Below, one piece after another: positions 35,728-45,445 of a stretch of 58,609 nt of DNA (position 1 is its first letter; each line of letters begins with the position of its first letter). Source of the DNA: Psychromonas antarctica (lineage in GTDB: Bacteria > Pseudomonadota > Gammaproteobacteria > Enterobacterales > Psychromonadaceae); NCBI RefSeq assembly GCF_022267535.1, contig NZ_JAHNZV010000018.1, positions 1-58,609 on the forward strand, read 5' to 3'. The notes beneath the pieces are model-generated. The model was not told the DNA's origin and ran no database searches. It was given only the letters and a program-made list of their open reading frames with translations. The position numbers were made by a program, and so were the translations under genes.

Positions 35728-36504
35728 TTATAGTTCACTGCCATAAACATCGAAACTAAAGTATTTATCTTGGATTTTATTATAGGTTCCATCAGCACGG
35801 ATGGCTGTAATTGCACGATTGAATTGCTCAACAAGATCTTGATTTTGTTTACGGGTGGCTATACCAGCACCTGCACCAAACCATTTAGGGTCGGTAAATT
35901 TAGGACCAATAAATGCGAATTTATCACCCCCGTCTTTGTCTAACAATCCGCCAGCAATAGCAGCAGAATCCGCTAAAATAAAATCTAAACGCCCCGCTTT
36001 AAGATCAAGATAAGCTTCATCGGCAGAACCGTAACGTTTAATTTGCGCATCCGGGTAATTATCTGAAATATAAAGATCCATTGACGTTGCACGCTGTACG
36101 CCTATCTTCTTACCCGCCATAAACGCTGTAGATGCCTGATATTCAGATCCTTTTAATGCTACAAAGCGTGCTGGTATATGTTGGTATTTATCAGTAAAAG
36201 CAACCATCTTCAAGCGCTCTTCTGTAATATCGATAGTGGCAATAACAGCATCAAATTTGCGCGCCAATAGTGCTGGAATTATGCCATCCCAGTCTTGTTT
36301 TATATAGGTACAGCGCGCTTTCATCTCGGCGCATAAAGCATTGGCAAGATCAATATCAAATCCGGTCACACTGCCATCTGCTTCAGTTTTACTAAAGGGA
36401 GGGTAAGCCCCCTCAACACCAATGCGTATATCTTTCCATTCTTTGGCCTGTGCCGCATTAAAAGAGAAAGCAAGCAGAGCGATTAATAAACTGATTTTTT
36501 TCAT
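35728..36504 (-). CDS. Periplasmic basic amino-acid binding protein (HisJ/ArgT-like)
   Basis: 258 aa. Signal peptide MKKISLLIALLAFSFNAAQA. Mature part starts KEWKDIRIGVEGAYPPFSKTEADGSVTGFDIDLANALCAEMKARCTYIKQDWDGIIPALLARKFD, including the conserved disulfide pair (Cys43, Cys50) of lysine-arginine-ornithine and histidine binding proteins. The ligand-contacting TIDITEERLKMVAFTDKY segment is present. Ligand is one or more basic amino acids; it cannot be narrowed. Confidence 0.93.
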   Translation of the reverse strand: MKKISLLIALLAFSFNAAQAKEWKDIRIGVEGAYPPFSKTEADGSVTGFDIDLANALCAEMKARCTYIKQDWDGIIPALLARKFDAVIATIDITEERLKMVAFTDKYQHIPARFVALKGSEYQASTAFMAGKKIGVQRATSMDLYISDNYPDAQIKRYGSADEAYLDLKAGRLDFILADSAAIAGGLLDKDGGDKFAFIGPKFTDPKWFGAGAGIATRKQNQDLVEQFNRAITAIRADGTYNKIQDKYFSFDVYGSEL

Positions 36505-36577
36505 TTTATATCCTTTTGAGTGAGTAAATAATTAAATTGTTAATCTCTGCCAACAAGCAGAGGAGTTTTGCGCATTA

Positions 36578-37345
36578 CTAATAAACTGATGAAATAAATT
36601 TTTTAAAACGCTCTGAAGATGGATTTTTAAAAACAATTTCAGGTTTTCCTTCTTCCTCAACTAAACCTTGATGTAAAAAAAGCACCTTACTGGAAACATC
36701 GCGCGCAAAGGACATCTCATGAGTCACCACTAACATAGTACGTCCCTCATCCGCAAGACCATGCATTACATTTAGTACTTCTCCGACCAACTCAGGATCA
36801 AGTGCAGAGGTAGGCTCATCAAATAACATCACGTCAGGCTCAACGGCAAGTGCACGGGCAATCGCAACCCGCTGCTGCTGACCACCAGAAAGTTGACCAG
36901 GGAAATAATCTTTTTTTTCATACAAGCCAACACGCTGTAAAATAGCTTCGGCTTTAGCAATGGCTTCTTTTTTAGGAACCGCTAATACATGTACAGGTGC
37001 TTCAATTACATTCTCTATCACTGTCATATGCGACCATAAATTAAAGCCTTGAAAGACCATCGCCAAACGAGAACGAATCCGCTCTACCTGCTTACTTGAA
37101 ACGGGTATTGCTCCTCTTTTCTTATCCTGTTTCATTTGGATCAATTCGCCATTGACCCAAATGTCGCCGGAAGTCGGCGTTTCAAGCAAGTTAACACAAC
37201 GTAATAGTGTGCTCTTACCTGAACCAGACGCCCCTAGAATAGAGATAACATCACCTTTGTGTGCGTCTAAATCAATACCTTTTAATACTTCATGATTTGC
37301 AAACGATTTGTGCAAATTTCTTATTGATAAGGTTGGTATAGTCAT
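36578..37345 (-). CDS. Basic amino-acid ABC transporter ATPase (HisP-like)
   Basis: 255 aa. Walker A GASGSGKS, VFQGFNLWSHMTV Q-loop, LSGGQQQR signature, [14 protein letters not shown] Walker B, THEMSF H-loop. The short insert after the first strand (IQMKQDKKRGAIPVSSKQVERI) is characteristic of HisP/ArgT-type ATPases. First gene of the operon, divergent from the acetate transporter gene. The 284-base divergent spacer has no operator that I could identify. Confidence 0.94.
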   Translation of the reverse strand: MTIPTLSIRNLHKSFANHEVLKGIDLDAHKGDVISILGASGSGKSTLLRCVNLLETPTSGDIWVNGELIQMKQDKKRGAIPVSSKQVERIRSRLAMVFQGFNLWSHMTVIENVIEAPVHVLAVPKKEAIAKAEAILQRVGLYEKKDYFPGQLSGGQQQRVAIARALAVEPDVMLFDEPTSALDPELVGEVLNVMHGLADEGRTMLVVTHEMSFARDVSSKVLFLHQGLVEEEGKPEIVFKNPSSERFKKFISSVY

Positions 37346-37629
37346 AGTTAATATTCATTTTTATTGGCAATTGCACTTATTGTACCTGCTTTATTAAACG
37401 AAATTAATCAAATTAATTGAAAGCTTTGCTTTGAGTGACATTCATACAAATATGGATACCCATCTGCACAAAAACAATGCAGGCACAAGAGCTGAGCACT
37501 AAATTACAACGCAAGTGGGTCTAAAAAAAGAGAGTTAAATCCTATTTACACTATTTTCTTTACAAAAAACCGCACCATGCTATTGTCCGCGCGATTTATC
37601 CATCCAACTAACATAAAAAGGTACATTAC

Positions 37630-38199
37630 GTGTCACAAACTAATAACTATGCTAATCCAGGGCCTCTAGGCCTGATGGGCTTTGGGATGACAACTGTTCT
37701 ACTTAATATCCATAATGCTGGTTTTTTCCCAATGAGTGCAATGATCCTGGCAATGGGTCTTTGTTACGGTGGCATAGCACAAGTGATTGCCGGAATATTA
37801 GAATTCAAAAAAGGCAATACCTTTGGTTTAACAGCTTTTACTTCCTACGGATTTTTCTGGATAAGTTTAGTCGCGTTAATCATTTTCCCTAAATTGGGTT
37901 TAGCTGAGGCAACACCAGCCGGATTTATGGCTTGGTACTTAGTGATGTGGGGAATTTTCACCGGTTTTATGTTTGTCGGTACGCTGCGCGGTAACTTTGT
38001 TCTTAAATTTATATTCGCGAGTTTAACGGTGCTATTCTTCTTATTAGCCGTGCGTGATTTTACCGACTCCACTGTAATTGGTACGATTGCAGGTTTTGAG
38101 GGGGTGATTTGTGGATTAAGTGCGATTTACTTAGCAATGGCAGAAGTGATCAACGAACAGTTTGGCCGTAGCGTACTTCCTATTGGTGAGCCGAAATAG
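37630..38199 (+). CDS. satP: Acetate uptake transporter, GPR1/FUN34/SatP family
   Basis: 189 aa, six helices. The family signature YANPGPLGLMGFGMTTVLLNIHNAGFF is at residues 7-33, and the second conserved block ALCYGGIAQVIAGILEF-like at about 46-62. Start is GTG with AAAAAGG upstream. It is an acetate/succinate-proton symporter or channel. Monocistronic and convergent with mshG. Confidence 0.92.
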   Translation: MSQTNNYANPGPLGLMGFGMTTVLLNIHNAGFFPMSAMILAMGLCYGGIAQVIAGILEFKKGNTFGLTAFTSYGFFWISLVALIIFPKLGLAEATPAGFMAWYLVMWGIFTGFMFVGTLRGNFVLKFIFASLTVLFFLLAVRDFTDSTVIGTIAGFEGVICGLSAIYLAMAEVINEQFGRSVLPIGEPK

Positions 38200-38223
38200 C
38201 CTTGATTGACCTTCAGTCTGTAT

Positions 38224-38254
38224 AAAAAACCGAGTTTTCATACTCGGTTTTTTT
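38224..38254. terminator. Bidirectional terminator satP / mshG
   Basis: AAAAAACCGAGT with ACTCGGTTTTTTT and a six-base loop. T-runs on both strands serve the two converging genes. Confidence 0.9.
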
Positions 38255-38334
38255 ACTTAATCACTACCGTGTTGTTAGCAATAAAGAATAAGCATGCCAT
38301 TGGATAGCGATTTATCTTCAAATAAACGATACTG

Positions 38335-39555
38335 CTAGCGCCCCTTCATTGCACTCATCATATCCCACATTGGCGTAAAAATACCCAAAGCTAAAATTAA
38401 CACCATACAGGCAACAATGGATATTAATATCGGTTCTATTTTAGCTGTCATATTTTTAAGTTCATAATCAACTTCACGTTCATAAAAATCGGCAGCTTCA
38501 TTAAGCAGATCATCGACTTGCCCGGTTTCCTCACCCACCGCTATCATTTGCAACACCAATGGCGTAAATAGCTGCGCTGATGAGGCCGTATTTAAGAGTG
38601 TTTCCCCTGATTCAATACCCGTACGCATCGCTAATATTTTTTCTTTTAAATAGCTATTATCTACCGCAAAAGCAATTAAATAGAGGCCATTATTTAACGG
38701 CACCCCGGCACTTAACATCATTGCAAAACTACGGGAAAAACGAGCCAGTAAAGAACGTTCAATAACACTACCAATAATAGGAATGCGCAACTTCCATCTA
38801 TCCCATATATAAGCCCCTTCTTGCGAACCTAACCAAATTTTGATCGCCACAAAAAGAAGGATTATAGCTGATAAAAGATAAGGCCAGTAATTGACGAAAA
38901 AAGACGAAGTTGCCAAAAGAAGTCGCGTTGTCCATGGTAGCTCCGCATGAAACTTAGCAAACATATTAGCAAAGGTTGGAATAACGTAAATATTTAAAAT
39001 GACCATTGCAGCCACTAATGCAATTAAGACAAAACTTGGGTAACGCATTGCGCTTTTAACGCGCATACGCGTTTCGACTTCTTGTTCTAGGTATTGGGAT
39101 AACTGTAGAAAAATACGATCTAATTGACCGGTATTTTCACCGACTTGTACCAAAGAGAGGTACAACTGCGAAAATACACGCGGATGAGAGGACATTGCAA
39201 CCGAAAGGGAATACCCGTTATGCATACGATCTAAGACATCGTGTAACGCCTCACTAAGCAACGCCGAGTGAGTTGAATCGGCAAGACCACCTAATGCACG
39301 TAAAATAGGGATGCCCGCTTTTGTTAATGAATATATTTGTCGCGTAAATATAATTAAATCAGCGACTTTTACTTGTGCCGCAAAGATATTGCCAAGATCC
39401 AGTGATTGTCCCCCTGCCGCTTTTTCTTTTACCTCTATCGGCTGGATCCCTTTTTGCATTACCTTATCAACCGCAAAGTCGATTGAAGCTGCTTCCAGTT
39501 CACCTTTAACTGTATTTCCTTGGTTATCACGCCCTGTATATTTATATGATGGCAT
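38335..39555 (-). CDS. mshG: MSHA biogenesis inner-membrane platform protein MshG
   Basis: 406 aa of the type II secretion F / PilC family. Two GspF domains (about 70-195 and 275-395), each with GIPILRALGGLAD- and GVPLNNGLYLIAFAV-like motifs, and three helices. It is the platform on which MshE acts. Its ATG overlaps the stop of mshE by one base. In Vibrio and Shewanella the pilin genes follow mshG; here the acetate transporter gene does. Confidence 0.92.
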   Translation of the reverse strand: MPSYKYTGRDNQGNTVKGELEAASIDFAVDKVMQKGIQPIEVKEKAAGGQSLDLGNIFAAQVKVADLIIFTRQIYSLTKAGIPILRALGGLADSTHSALLSEALHDVLDRMHNGYSLSVAMSSHPRVFSQLYLSLVQVGENTGQLDRIFLQLSQYLEQEVETRMRVKSAMRYPSFVLIALVAAMVILNIYVIPTFANMFAKFHAELPWTTRLLLATSSFFVNYWPYLLSAIILLFVAIKIWLGSQEGAYIWDRWKLRIPIIGSVIERSLLARFSRSFAMMLSAGVPLNNGLYLIAFAVDNSYLKEKILAMRTGIESGETLLNTASSAQLFTPLVLQMIAVGEETGQVDDLLNEAADFYEREVDYELKNMTAKIEPILISIVACMVLILALGIFTPMWDMMSAMKGR

Positions 39556-41399
39556 TATTCAATAAAACCCAATGGTGATGAACTTACGCCACTACTCAAA
39601 TCATCAATTGGCGAAAGTGTTAAACCTGACTCAGTTAAAATATCTTTTTTTGTTACCATCAGATCCAGTTCATTGTGCGGTCTTTTAACTTTATCGAAAC
39701 GGTCAACCAATTTAAAAACTTCCTCGAGGGAGGTCACTCCTTGTTTTGCATATTCTAACGCGGCTAAAGCAAGTGGTTTAAAGTACGCTGATTTTTTAGC
39801 TGCAATCGCAAAACCTTCACTATCATCTAGGCGTAATGCCGAGACCATCTGCTCATCAAGTTCTAATAACTCAAATACCCCAATACGGCCACGATAGCCT
39901 GTAAATTGGCAACGTTGGCAACCACGAGCGGAATAAAAATGGCTATCTTGCAAGTTTTCTTCACTTAGTTGATCAAGTAAAACTTGCTGATCGAGCTCTG
40001 CATGTGAACCACTTTTACAATTTTCGCATAAGCGACGCACTAGACGTTGTGCTATAACTGCACGCAGAGCACTGGCAATAAGATATCCCGGCGCCCCCAT
40101 ATCTAATAAACGTAGAATACTGCTTATGGCATCATTAGTATGCAAAGTTGATAGCACCAAATGGCCTGTTAGTGCGCCACGTATGCCAATTTCCATGGTT
40201 TCGCTATCGCGCATCTCCCCGACCAGTAAAACATCGGGATCTTGGCGTAACGCAGAACGTAAAACAGTCGCAAAATCTAAACCTATCTTAGCATTAACCT
40301 GTACCTGATTAACCCGCGGTAAGCGATATTCAACGGGATCCTCTACCGTAATTATTTTTTTACCAGGCGAATTTAAAGTGCTTAGAGAGGTATATAAAGT
40401 AGTTGTTTTACCACTACCGGTTGGCCCCGTGACAAGAATCATTCCATTTGGGCGCTGCAACTGTAACTCTAAACGCGCTTGCAGCTGAGCTGGAATACCT
40501 ATTTCTGCAAAAGATAACACACCTGCAGATTGGTCGAGTAAACGCATTACCACCGATTCGCCTTTTTGAATCGGCATAGTAGAAACACGGATATCGATAC
40601 TGCGTCCTTTAATATTGATATTAAAGCGCCCATCTTGGGGTAATCGCTTTTCGGAAATATCTAATTTAGCCATTAATTTAAGACGTAATACCAACGCACT
40701 AGCGATACTGCTCTCAGGCAATAATGTCTCCTGTAAAACGCCATCTACACGCTGTCTGATGCGTAGCACATTTTCATCGGGCTCAATATGGATATCAGAA
40801 GCCCCCATTTGCAGTGCATCTTCAAACAGCGATTGGATCAATTTTGCAACGGTCGCCTCAGATCCTTCCCCTCCCAGATCCAGACTCGCGGTAGCATCAA
40901 ATGCGCTGCTATCGCCATGCTCTTCACTTAATTTATTGGCAAATGACGCGATCTCTTTAGTGCGCCGATATACCCTGTCAAATGATTCAATTAACTGATC
41001 TTCACGGGCAATCATTAGCTCAAAGGGGCGACCTTTTAATAAGCTCGCCAGTACATCTAAACTATGTAAATCAGCCGGATCAGAAACCACTAAAGTAATT
41101 ATTTCACCGTTATCATGAATCGCCAGTGCGCGCAGTCGTCGGGCATGTACTTCCGGAATTAACTGCACCGCATTATGATCTATTTTAATTTTAAGTAGAT
41201 CCACAATAGGTATATCAAGCTGACGTGAGAGGAAGGTTAATATTTGGTCTTCGCTGAGATAGCCCAAATGAATCAAGCTTGCACCTAATTTGAGGCCTAA
41301 ATGGCGCTGCTCTTTTAGTGCATTCAGTAATTGAGCTTCGCTAATCAGCTGTTCTTCAACCAGTAAATCACCTAAGCGCTTTTTTAATTGCGGTTTCAT
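39555..41399 (-). CDS. mshE: MSHA pilus assembly ATPase MshE
   Basis: 614 aa. An N-terminal MshEN domain (about 1-150, RLGDLLVEEQLISEAQLLNALKEQ...), the kind that binds c-di-GMP in Vibrio MshE. The ATPase domain has Walker A GPTGSGKTT, Asp and His boxes, Walker B VGEMRDSETMEI, and a four-Cys zinc site (CENCKSG..., CQRCQFTG). It powers pilus extension. The MshEN domain links the pilus to c-di-GMP signalling; a diguanylate cyclase gene is about 34 kb away in the window. Confidence 0.95.
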   Translation of the reverse strand: MKPQLKKRLGDLLVEEQLISEAQLLNALKEQRHLGLKLGASLIHLGYLSEDQILTFLSRQLDIPIVDLLKIKIDHNAVQLIPEVHARRLRALAIHDNGEIITLVVSDPADLHSLDVLASLLKGRPFELMIAREDQLIESFDRVYRRTKEIASFANKLSEEHGDSSAFDATASLDLGGEGSEATVAKLIQSLFEDALQMGASDIHIEPDENVLRIRQRVDGVLQETLLPESSIASALVLRLKLMAKLDISEKRLPQDGRFNINIKGRSIDIRVSTMPIQKGESVVMRLLDQSAGVLSFAEIGIPAQLQARLELQLQRPNGMILVTGPTGSGKTTTLYTSLSTLNSPGKKIITVEDPVEYRLPRVNQVQVNAKIGLDFATVLRSALRQDPDVLLVGEMRDSETMEIGIRGALTGHLVLSTLHTNDAISSILRLLDMGAPGYLIASALRAVIAQRLVRRLCENCKSGSHAELDQQVLLDQLSEENLQDSHFYSARGCQRCQFTGYRGRIGVFELLELDEQMVSALRLDDSEGFAIAAKKSAYFKPLALAALEYAKQGVTSLEEVFKLVDRFDKVKRPHNELDLMVTKKDILTESGLTLSPIDDLSSGVSSSPLGFIE

Positions 41400-41411
41400 G
41401 GTATATATACC

Positions 41412-42527
41412 TTAGTGTTGGCCTAAATAGCTTAAGCGTTGTTTAATATAAGTTTTGGCTTTTGACGAAAGATCGGTCTGTAGCAGGGCCTGTTCATAAT
41501 TTGTAACCGCCAACTGCCTCTTGGCTTGTCTGTCTTGCACAATCGCCAGAGACATTCGCCACCGCCCATTATTCGGTCGTTGTGAAAGTAAGCTACTATA
41601 CAAGCGCTCAGACTGTTCATACTTTTTAAATTTTTGCGCCAAAATCGCATAGCTCGCGTAGTAATCTAGATTGCCTTCTACCTCGGGGGGATGCTGTTCC
41701 AGATAAAGATAGGCTTTTTGCTGATCCCCCTCTTTTAAAGCGATACGCGATAACATTAAATTAAAATCGGGGTAATCTGGGGAAATAACTACCCCGTGTT
41801 TTAATAATCGTTGCGCTCTATCGACCTCGCCCTGCCCATAATAATAGAGCGCCAATGATTTACGGACCTCGTTTAATTCGGGTAATAGCCCGAGGGCTTG
41901 CTGTTTCTTTTCTGCGGCTAACTTAAAGTCACCTTTGTCTTGTGCTTTATCAGCTTCTTTAAGATGGATCTGCGCAAGCTCTTGTTTGCTTAGTTGTGAC
42001 GCTTTAATCGATAAATGGCTTTCTTCATTTGCCTGTTCTGTTATTACCGAGGTCGTGTTTTTAACACCGATTTTTTTATCACTGGTTTGCACTAAGACTG
42101 CTTTTTGCGCTTCTTTTTTTATGCTTACGGGGTTAACGACCGCTAACTTATTTGGCAGATTAGTATTAGAAGATTGCTCTACGGCTTGCTTAACAAGCAG
42201 CGGCTCGGCTATCACTTTGTCTTGCATCGGGCTACTTAACAGTTTCGGTGCTGTGATTACTTTTTCTTGCACAGAGCTACTTAAAAGCGCTGCCGCTACG
42301 GGCGGCGCTATTTGTTGTTCTTTAATTATCTGATGCAGATTTTCTTTAACCGCTTTATCTTGGCTAAAAATAAGATATGAAAGCCCTAAAGAGGAGCCTA
42401 TTAACAACACAATTAGTATAAAAAGCAGGGCTTTTTGTTTGCTTTTCGTTGCCGGCATTGCAGACAAAATGGGCTGTGCTTGCTGAATCTGCTGGAAGTC
42501 TTCGTGCATTTTATTGATAATACTCAT
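41412..42527 (-). CDS. mshN: MSHA biogenesis protein MshN (TPR)
   Basis: 371 aa from the ATG at 42527, which overlaps the mshM stop (ATGA) and has GGAAGGGG upstream; the frame runs 23 codons further. One helix at about 31-50 (ALLFILIVLLIGSSLGLSYLIF), a Ser/Lys/Val-rich linker, then four or so TPR units (QDKGDFKLAAEKKQQAL; YYGQGEVDRAQRLLKHGV). Expected to be a periplasmic scaffold for the assembly complex. Confidence 0.88.
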   Translation of the reverse strand: MSIINKMHEDFQQIQQAQPILSAMPATKSKQKALLFILIVLLIGSSLGLSYLIFSQDKAVKENLHQIIKEQQIAPPVAAALLSSSVQEKVITAPKLLSSPMQDKVIAEPLLVKQAVEQSSNTNLPNKLAVVNPVSIKKEAQKAVLVQTSDKKIGVKNTTSVITEQANEESHLSIKASQLSKQELAQIHLKEADKAQDKGDFKLAAEKKQQALGLLPELNEVRKSLALYYYGQGEVDRAQRLLKHGVVISPDYPDFNLMLSRIALKEGDQQKAYLYLEQHPPEVEGNLDYYASYAILAQKFKKYEQSERLYSSLLSQRPNNGRWRMSLAIVQDRQAKRQLAVTNYEQALLQTDLSSKAKTYIKQRLSYLGQH

Positions 42528-43429
42528 AACAGCCCCTTCCACCATAATAATAACAGCAGATTTAACAACAGAAATGAGCACAGTACCATCCACCAATATT
42601 TTAACTTTGCCACTGGGTAGGCATCTTCTGTATCAACCGCTGCTGTATGGACCAGTTTACTGGTAATCTTATAATCCTGATGACCATAACTTATCAATAA
42701 AATTTTATGGCATAAGATATTAATAAGGCGCGGAATGCCACGGCTGGCTTGTGCTATTTTACGGCACACCTTACTATTAAATAACAAAGCCCCCCGATAA
42801 CCGGCTTGTTTCAGGCGTTGTGCAATATAGTGCTCAATCTCTTTTTCCGATAAGGCACGTAGCTGGTAAGAGAATGTGATCCGTTGGCGTAGTTGACGCA
42901 ACTTTGTTTCAGCAAGGCGCACATCTAATTCAGGCTGAGCAAATAAAACCACTTGCAATAGTTTTTGAGAAGTACTTTCTAAATTGGAAAAAAGACGCAG
43001 CGCTTCCAGCGTAGAATCAGGTAACGCCTGTGCTTCGTCCACTAGTACAAGCAACTTTGTTCCCTCTGCGAGGAGGGCTAATAAACGCGTTTTAATCAAA
43101 CCAGTTAATAAAAATTGGTCATCAAAATTTTCTTTTTTAACGCCAACCTTATCTGCAAGCGCACAACGTAATTCATGCGCCGTCAGGTAGGGATTATCAA
43201 TATCACAAATAAGGTACTGACCGGCGAGTTCCTGCTCGAGTTTATTGCATAACAACGTTTTGCCAGTGCCCACTTCGCCCGTTATTTTCAAAATACCCTC
43301 CCCCAAAGAAAGCGCGGTAGTGATCACTTGTAACGCTTCTTTATGCGGAATAAAATCGATATAAAAACACGGATCGGCAGTCAGAGAAAAAGGCGCTTTT
43401 TCTAGTCCAAAATGCTTTAAATAGATCAT
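42524..43429 (-). CDS. mshM: MSHA biogenesis AAA ATPase MshM
   Basis: 301 aa of the ExeA/GspA-type AAA family. Starts MIYLKHFGLEKAPFSLTADPCFYI, with Walker A GEVGTGKT and Walker B LLVLVDEAQALP, then RGIPRLINILCHK (sensor 2). One C-terminal helix (WWMVLCSFLLLNLLLLLW) anchors it in the membrane. Stop overlaps mshN and start overlaps mshL by 4 bases. Confidence 0.93.
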   Translation of the reverse strand: MIYLKHFGLEKAPFSLTADPCFYIDFIPHKEALQVITTALSLGEGILKITGEVGTGKTLLCNKLEQELAGQYLICDIDNPYLTAHELRCALADKVGVKKENFDDQFLLTGLIKTRLLALLAEGTKLLVLVDEAQALPDSTLEALRLFSNLESTSQKLLQVVLFAQPELDVRLAETKLRQLRQRITFSYQLRALSEKEIEHYIAQRLKQAGYRGALLFNSKVCRKIAQASRGIPRLINILCHKILLISYGHQDYKITSKLVHTAAVDTEDAYPVAKLKYWWMVLCSFLLLNLLLLLWWKGLL

Positions 43430-45087
43430 TTAGTCGGGTACCACTTCTCAACTAATTCAGACGATTTTTGCATCTCTTGCTTCCACGTATTTTGTTTCAC
43501 AATTTGCGGCTTCACGAGAATAATCAATTCTGTTTTTAAATTTAATTTTTGGCGATTAGTGAACAGTTCACCAAACCAAGGAATATCACCTAATAAGGGC
43601 GTTTTTGAAACCATGTCTTTTTCAATAGTTTTCATTAATCCGCCAATAACAATAACATCACCCGACTGTGCCTTTACAATTGTATCAGATTCCCGTACAT
43701 CGCTTTTGGCAACAGGAATAGTTAAATCACTCGTGGAAGTAGCGCCAAAACTAATGGTTTTTATCTGCTCTTCGATATCAACAATCGCAGGGTGAATATG
43801 TAATATAACGGAGTCATCATCATTAATTTTTGGGGTGACATCCACCGATATACCCGAGAAGAAAGGGGTTAACTCAACATTAGGCGTAGAAGTTGTGGCC
43901 GTCCCCGTTACTGTTGTTGTTGAAACATTGGTTACAAAATATTCATCCCCTCCCACTTTAATAACTGCTTTTTGATTATTCATCGCCGTGATACGCGGTT
44001 TAGATAATACATTCACATCACCTTGCGTTTCTAACATAGAAACGACCGCCGTAAATGAACCATTGGCAATGGTTAATGCGCCGCCTCCACCAATTGTATT
44101 TTGAATAACACTATCGGCTATCTTATGTACACCATTGAATAATATATTAGTATTATTGACCATGTCCCCCGCATCACTCCAACTAACACCTTGTTGGTAT
44201 TCGTCATTCAACTGGACTTCGATCAACTGAATTTCTAAAATCACTTGGCGATTTAAGTTATCCGTTTCTTTTTCTAAAAAATTGCGTACCTCTCGAATTT
44301 CTTCAGGGTAAGCTCGAATAGTTACCATCCCAGACATCGGGCTGACAATCACATCTCGCCCTTTTTTGTTTTCCAATAGTTTATTTATTTTTTCTTCTAA
44401 ATAAGCCCAATAATTAGTACTGGTTACGGTAATAATTTCAGTGCCGTCTTGCAGACTGTTTGACGAGAACTCACCGGTAAACTCTTTATCTTTAGTGCTC
44501 GATGAACTGCTGCTTGAACTACTTGAACTACTTGAACCTGAAGTGGAATCTGAAGTAGAATCGCTGTCTTGTGTACTTAAGTGGCCTGATAAAACACTCG
44601 TCCGCGATCCACCCATGCGGTTCATAAAGAGATAATCGAGGGTAAAGCTTGCGACTCGCATACCCGCTGGATAAATATAATAAATATGCCCTTTCTGCTT
44701 AATCTCATAGCCAAACATATCTTCGATAACGCGTAAAGCTTCGGTCAACGTTACCTGTTGGAGAGAAATCGTTATTTTCCCTTGCACGTCAGGATGAACG
44801 GCGACGCTATGTGACGCATCATTAATTAACGAAGCAAAAAACACAGCGGCATCAACATCTCTTGCCGAAATATCAAAACGTTTTTCTTCAACCGCCACTA
44901 ATTCAGATTGTTGCGACAAATCTGCATACAATTCCGATGCGATATCTTCTGGTAAAACAAGATTTTCAACTTGTTTATCTATATTTGTTTGTAACAGCAA
45001 TTTTTGCTCTTCAGCTGTGTTTTTTTTAGTCGCCTGACATGCTGTTAATAATAAAATACAACAACTTATTGAAAGAATTTTTCTCAT
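43426..45087 (-). CDS. mshL: MSHA outer-membrane secretin MshL
   Basis: 553 aa from the ATG at 45087, which gives the lipoprotein signal MRKILSISCCILLLTAC; the frame runs eight codons further. An N-terminal secretin-associated domain (about 70-145), then a serine-rich linker of 13 or more Ser (about 190-205), N-domains, and the secretin pore domain with the VPLLGDIPWFGELF-like signature (KTPLLGDIPWFGELFTNRQK). It forms the outer-membrane channel for the pilus. Confidence 0.94.
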   Translation of the reverse strand: MRKILSISCCILLLTACQATKKNTAEEQKLLLQTNIDKQVENLVLPEDIASELYADLSQQSELVAVEEKRFDISARDVDAAVFFASLINDASHSVAVHPDVQGKITISLQQVTLTEALRVIEDMFGYEIKQKGHIYYIYPAGMRVASFTLDYLFMNRMGGSRTSVLSGHLSTQDSDSTSDSTSGSSSSSSSSSSSSSTKDKEFTGEFSSNSLQDGTEIITVTSTNYWAYLEEKINKLLENKKGRDVIVSPMSGMVTIRAYPEEIREVRNFLEKETDNLNRQVILEIQLIEVQLNDEYQQGVSWSDAGDMVNNTNILFNGVHKIADSVIQNTIGGGGALTIANGSFTAVVSMLETQGDVNVLSKPRITAMNNQKAVIKVGGDEYFVTNVSTTTVTGTATTSTPNVELTPFFSGISVDVTPKINDDDSVILHIHPAIVDIEEQIKTISFGATSTSDLTIPVAKSDVRESDTIVKAQSGDVIVIGGLMKTIEKDMVSKTPLLGDIPWFGELFTNRQKLNLKTELIILVKPQIVKQNTWKQEMQKSSELVEKWYPTK

Positions 45088-45118
45088 TTTATCTATTTTC
45101 CATAAGGCCATAAGAGGT

Positions 45119-45445
45119 TTATTTAATGAAACGCTCTTTTTTTGTGTATAAATTTAATTTATATGACTGTTCTTTATCACGTAAAAACACTGCATCAGAT
45201 TCAATACCTGTTATCTGGTAACCACTAACCCACTGCCCTTTTTTATATAATTGATTATTTAAAATAACGCTGCGTTGCTCACCTGCAGACAGTATGCTCT
45301 GCAATTGAGGCAATGTAGCACGAAGCACTTTTGAGATCGCTTTCGTTGAGCTATTTAGTGGTTTTGTTGGATCCACTAACGGCTCTGCATTAGCCATCAA
45401 ATCGCTACTTATTATCACGCAAAGTAAAAGAATATATTTAACCAC
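45119..45445 (-). CDS. mshK: MSHA biogenesis protein MshK
   Basis: 108 aa. Signal peptide VKYILLLCVIISSDLMANA, followed by DPTKPLN at the start of the mature chain, a mark of the MshK/PilP-like family, and a small beta domain. Likely an outer-membrane secretin partner. It overlaps mshJ by 8 bases. Confidence 0.87.
   Translation of the reverse strand: MVKYILLLCVIISSDLMANAEPLVDPTKPLNSSTKAISKVLRATLPQLQSILSAGEQRSVILNNQLYKKGQWVSGYQITGIESDAVFLRDKEQSYKLNLYTKKERFIK

Noticed and set aside
40615-42620. Several plus-strand frames within mshE and mshN (40615, 41935, 42435)
   Set aside because: They lie fully within strongly supported minus-strand genes and have no ribosome sites or recognisable domains.
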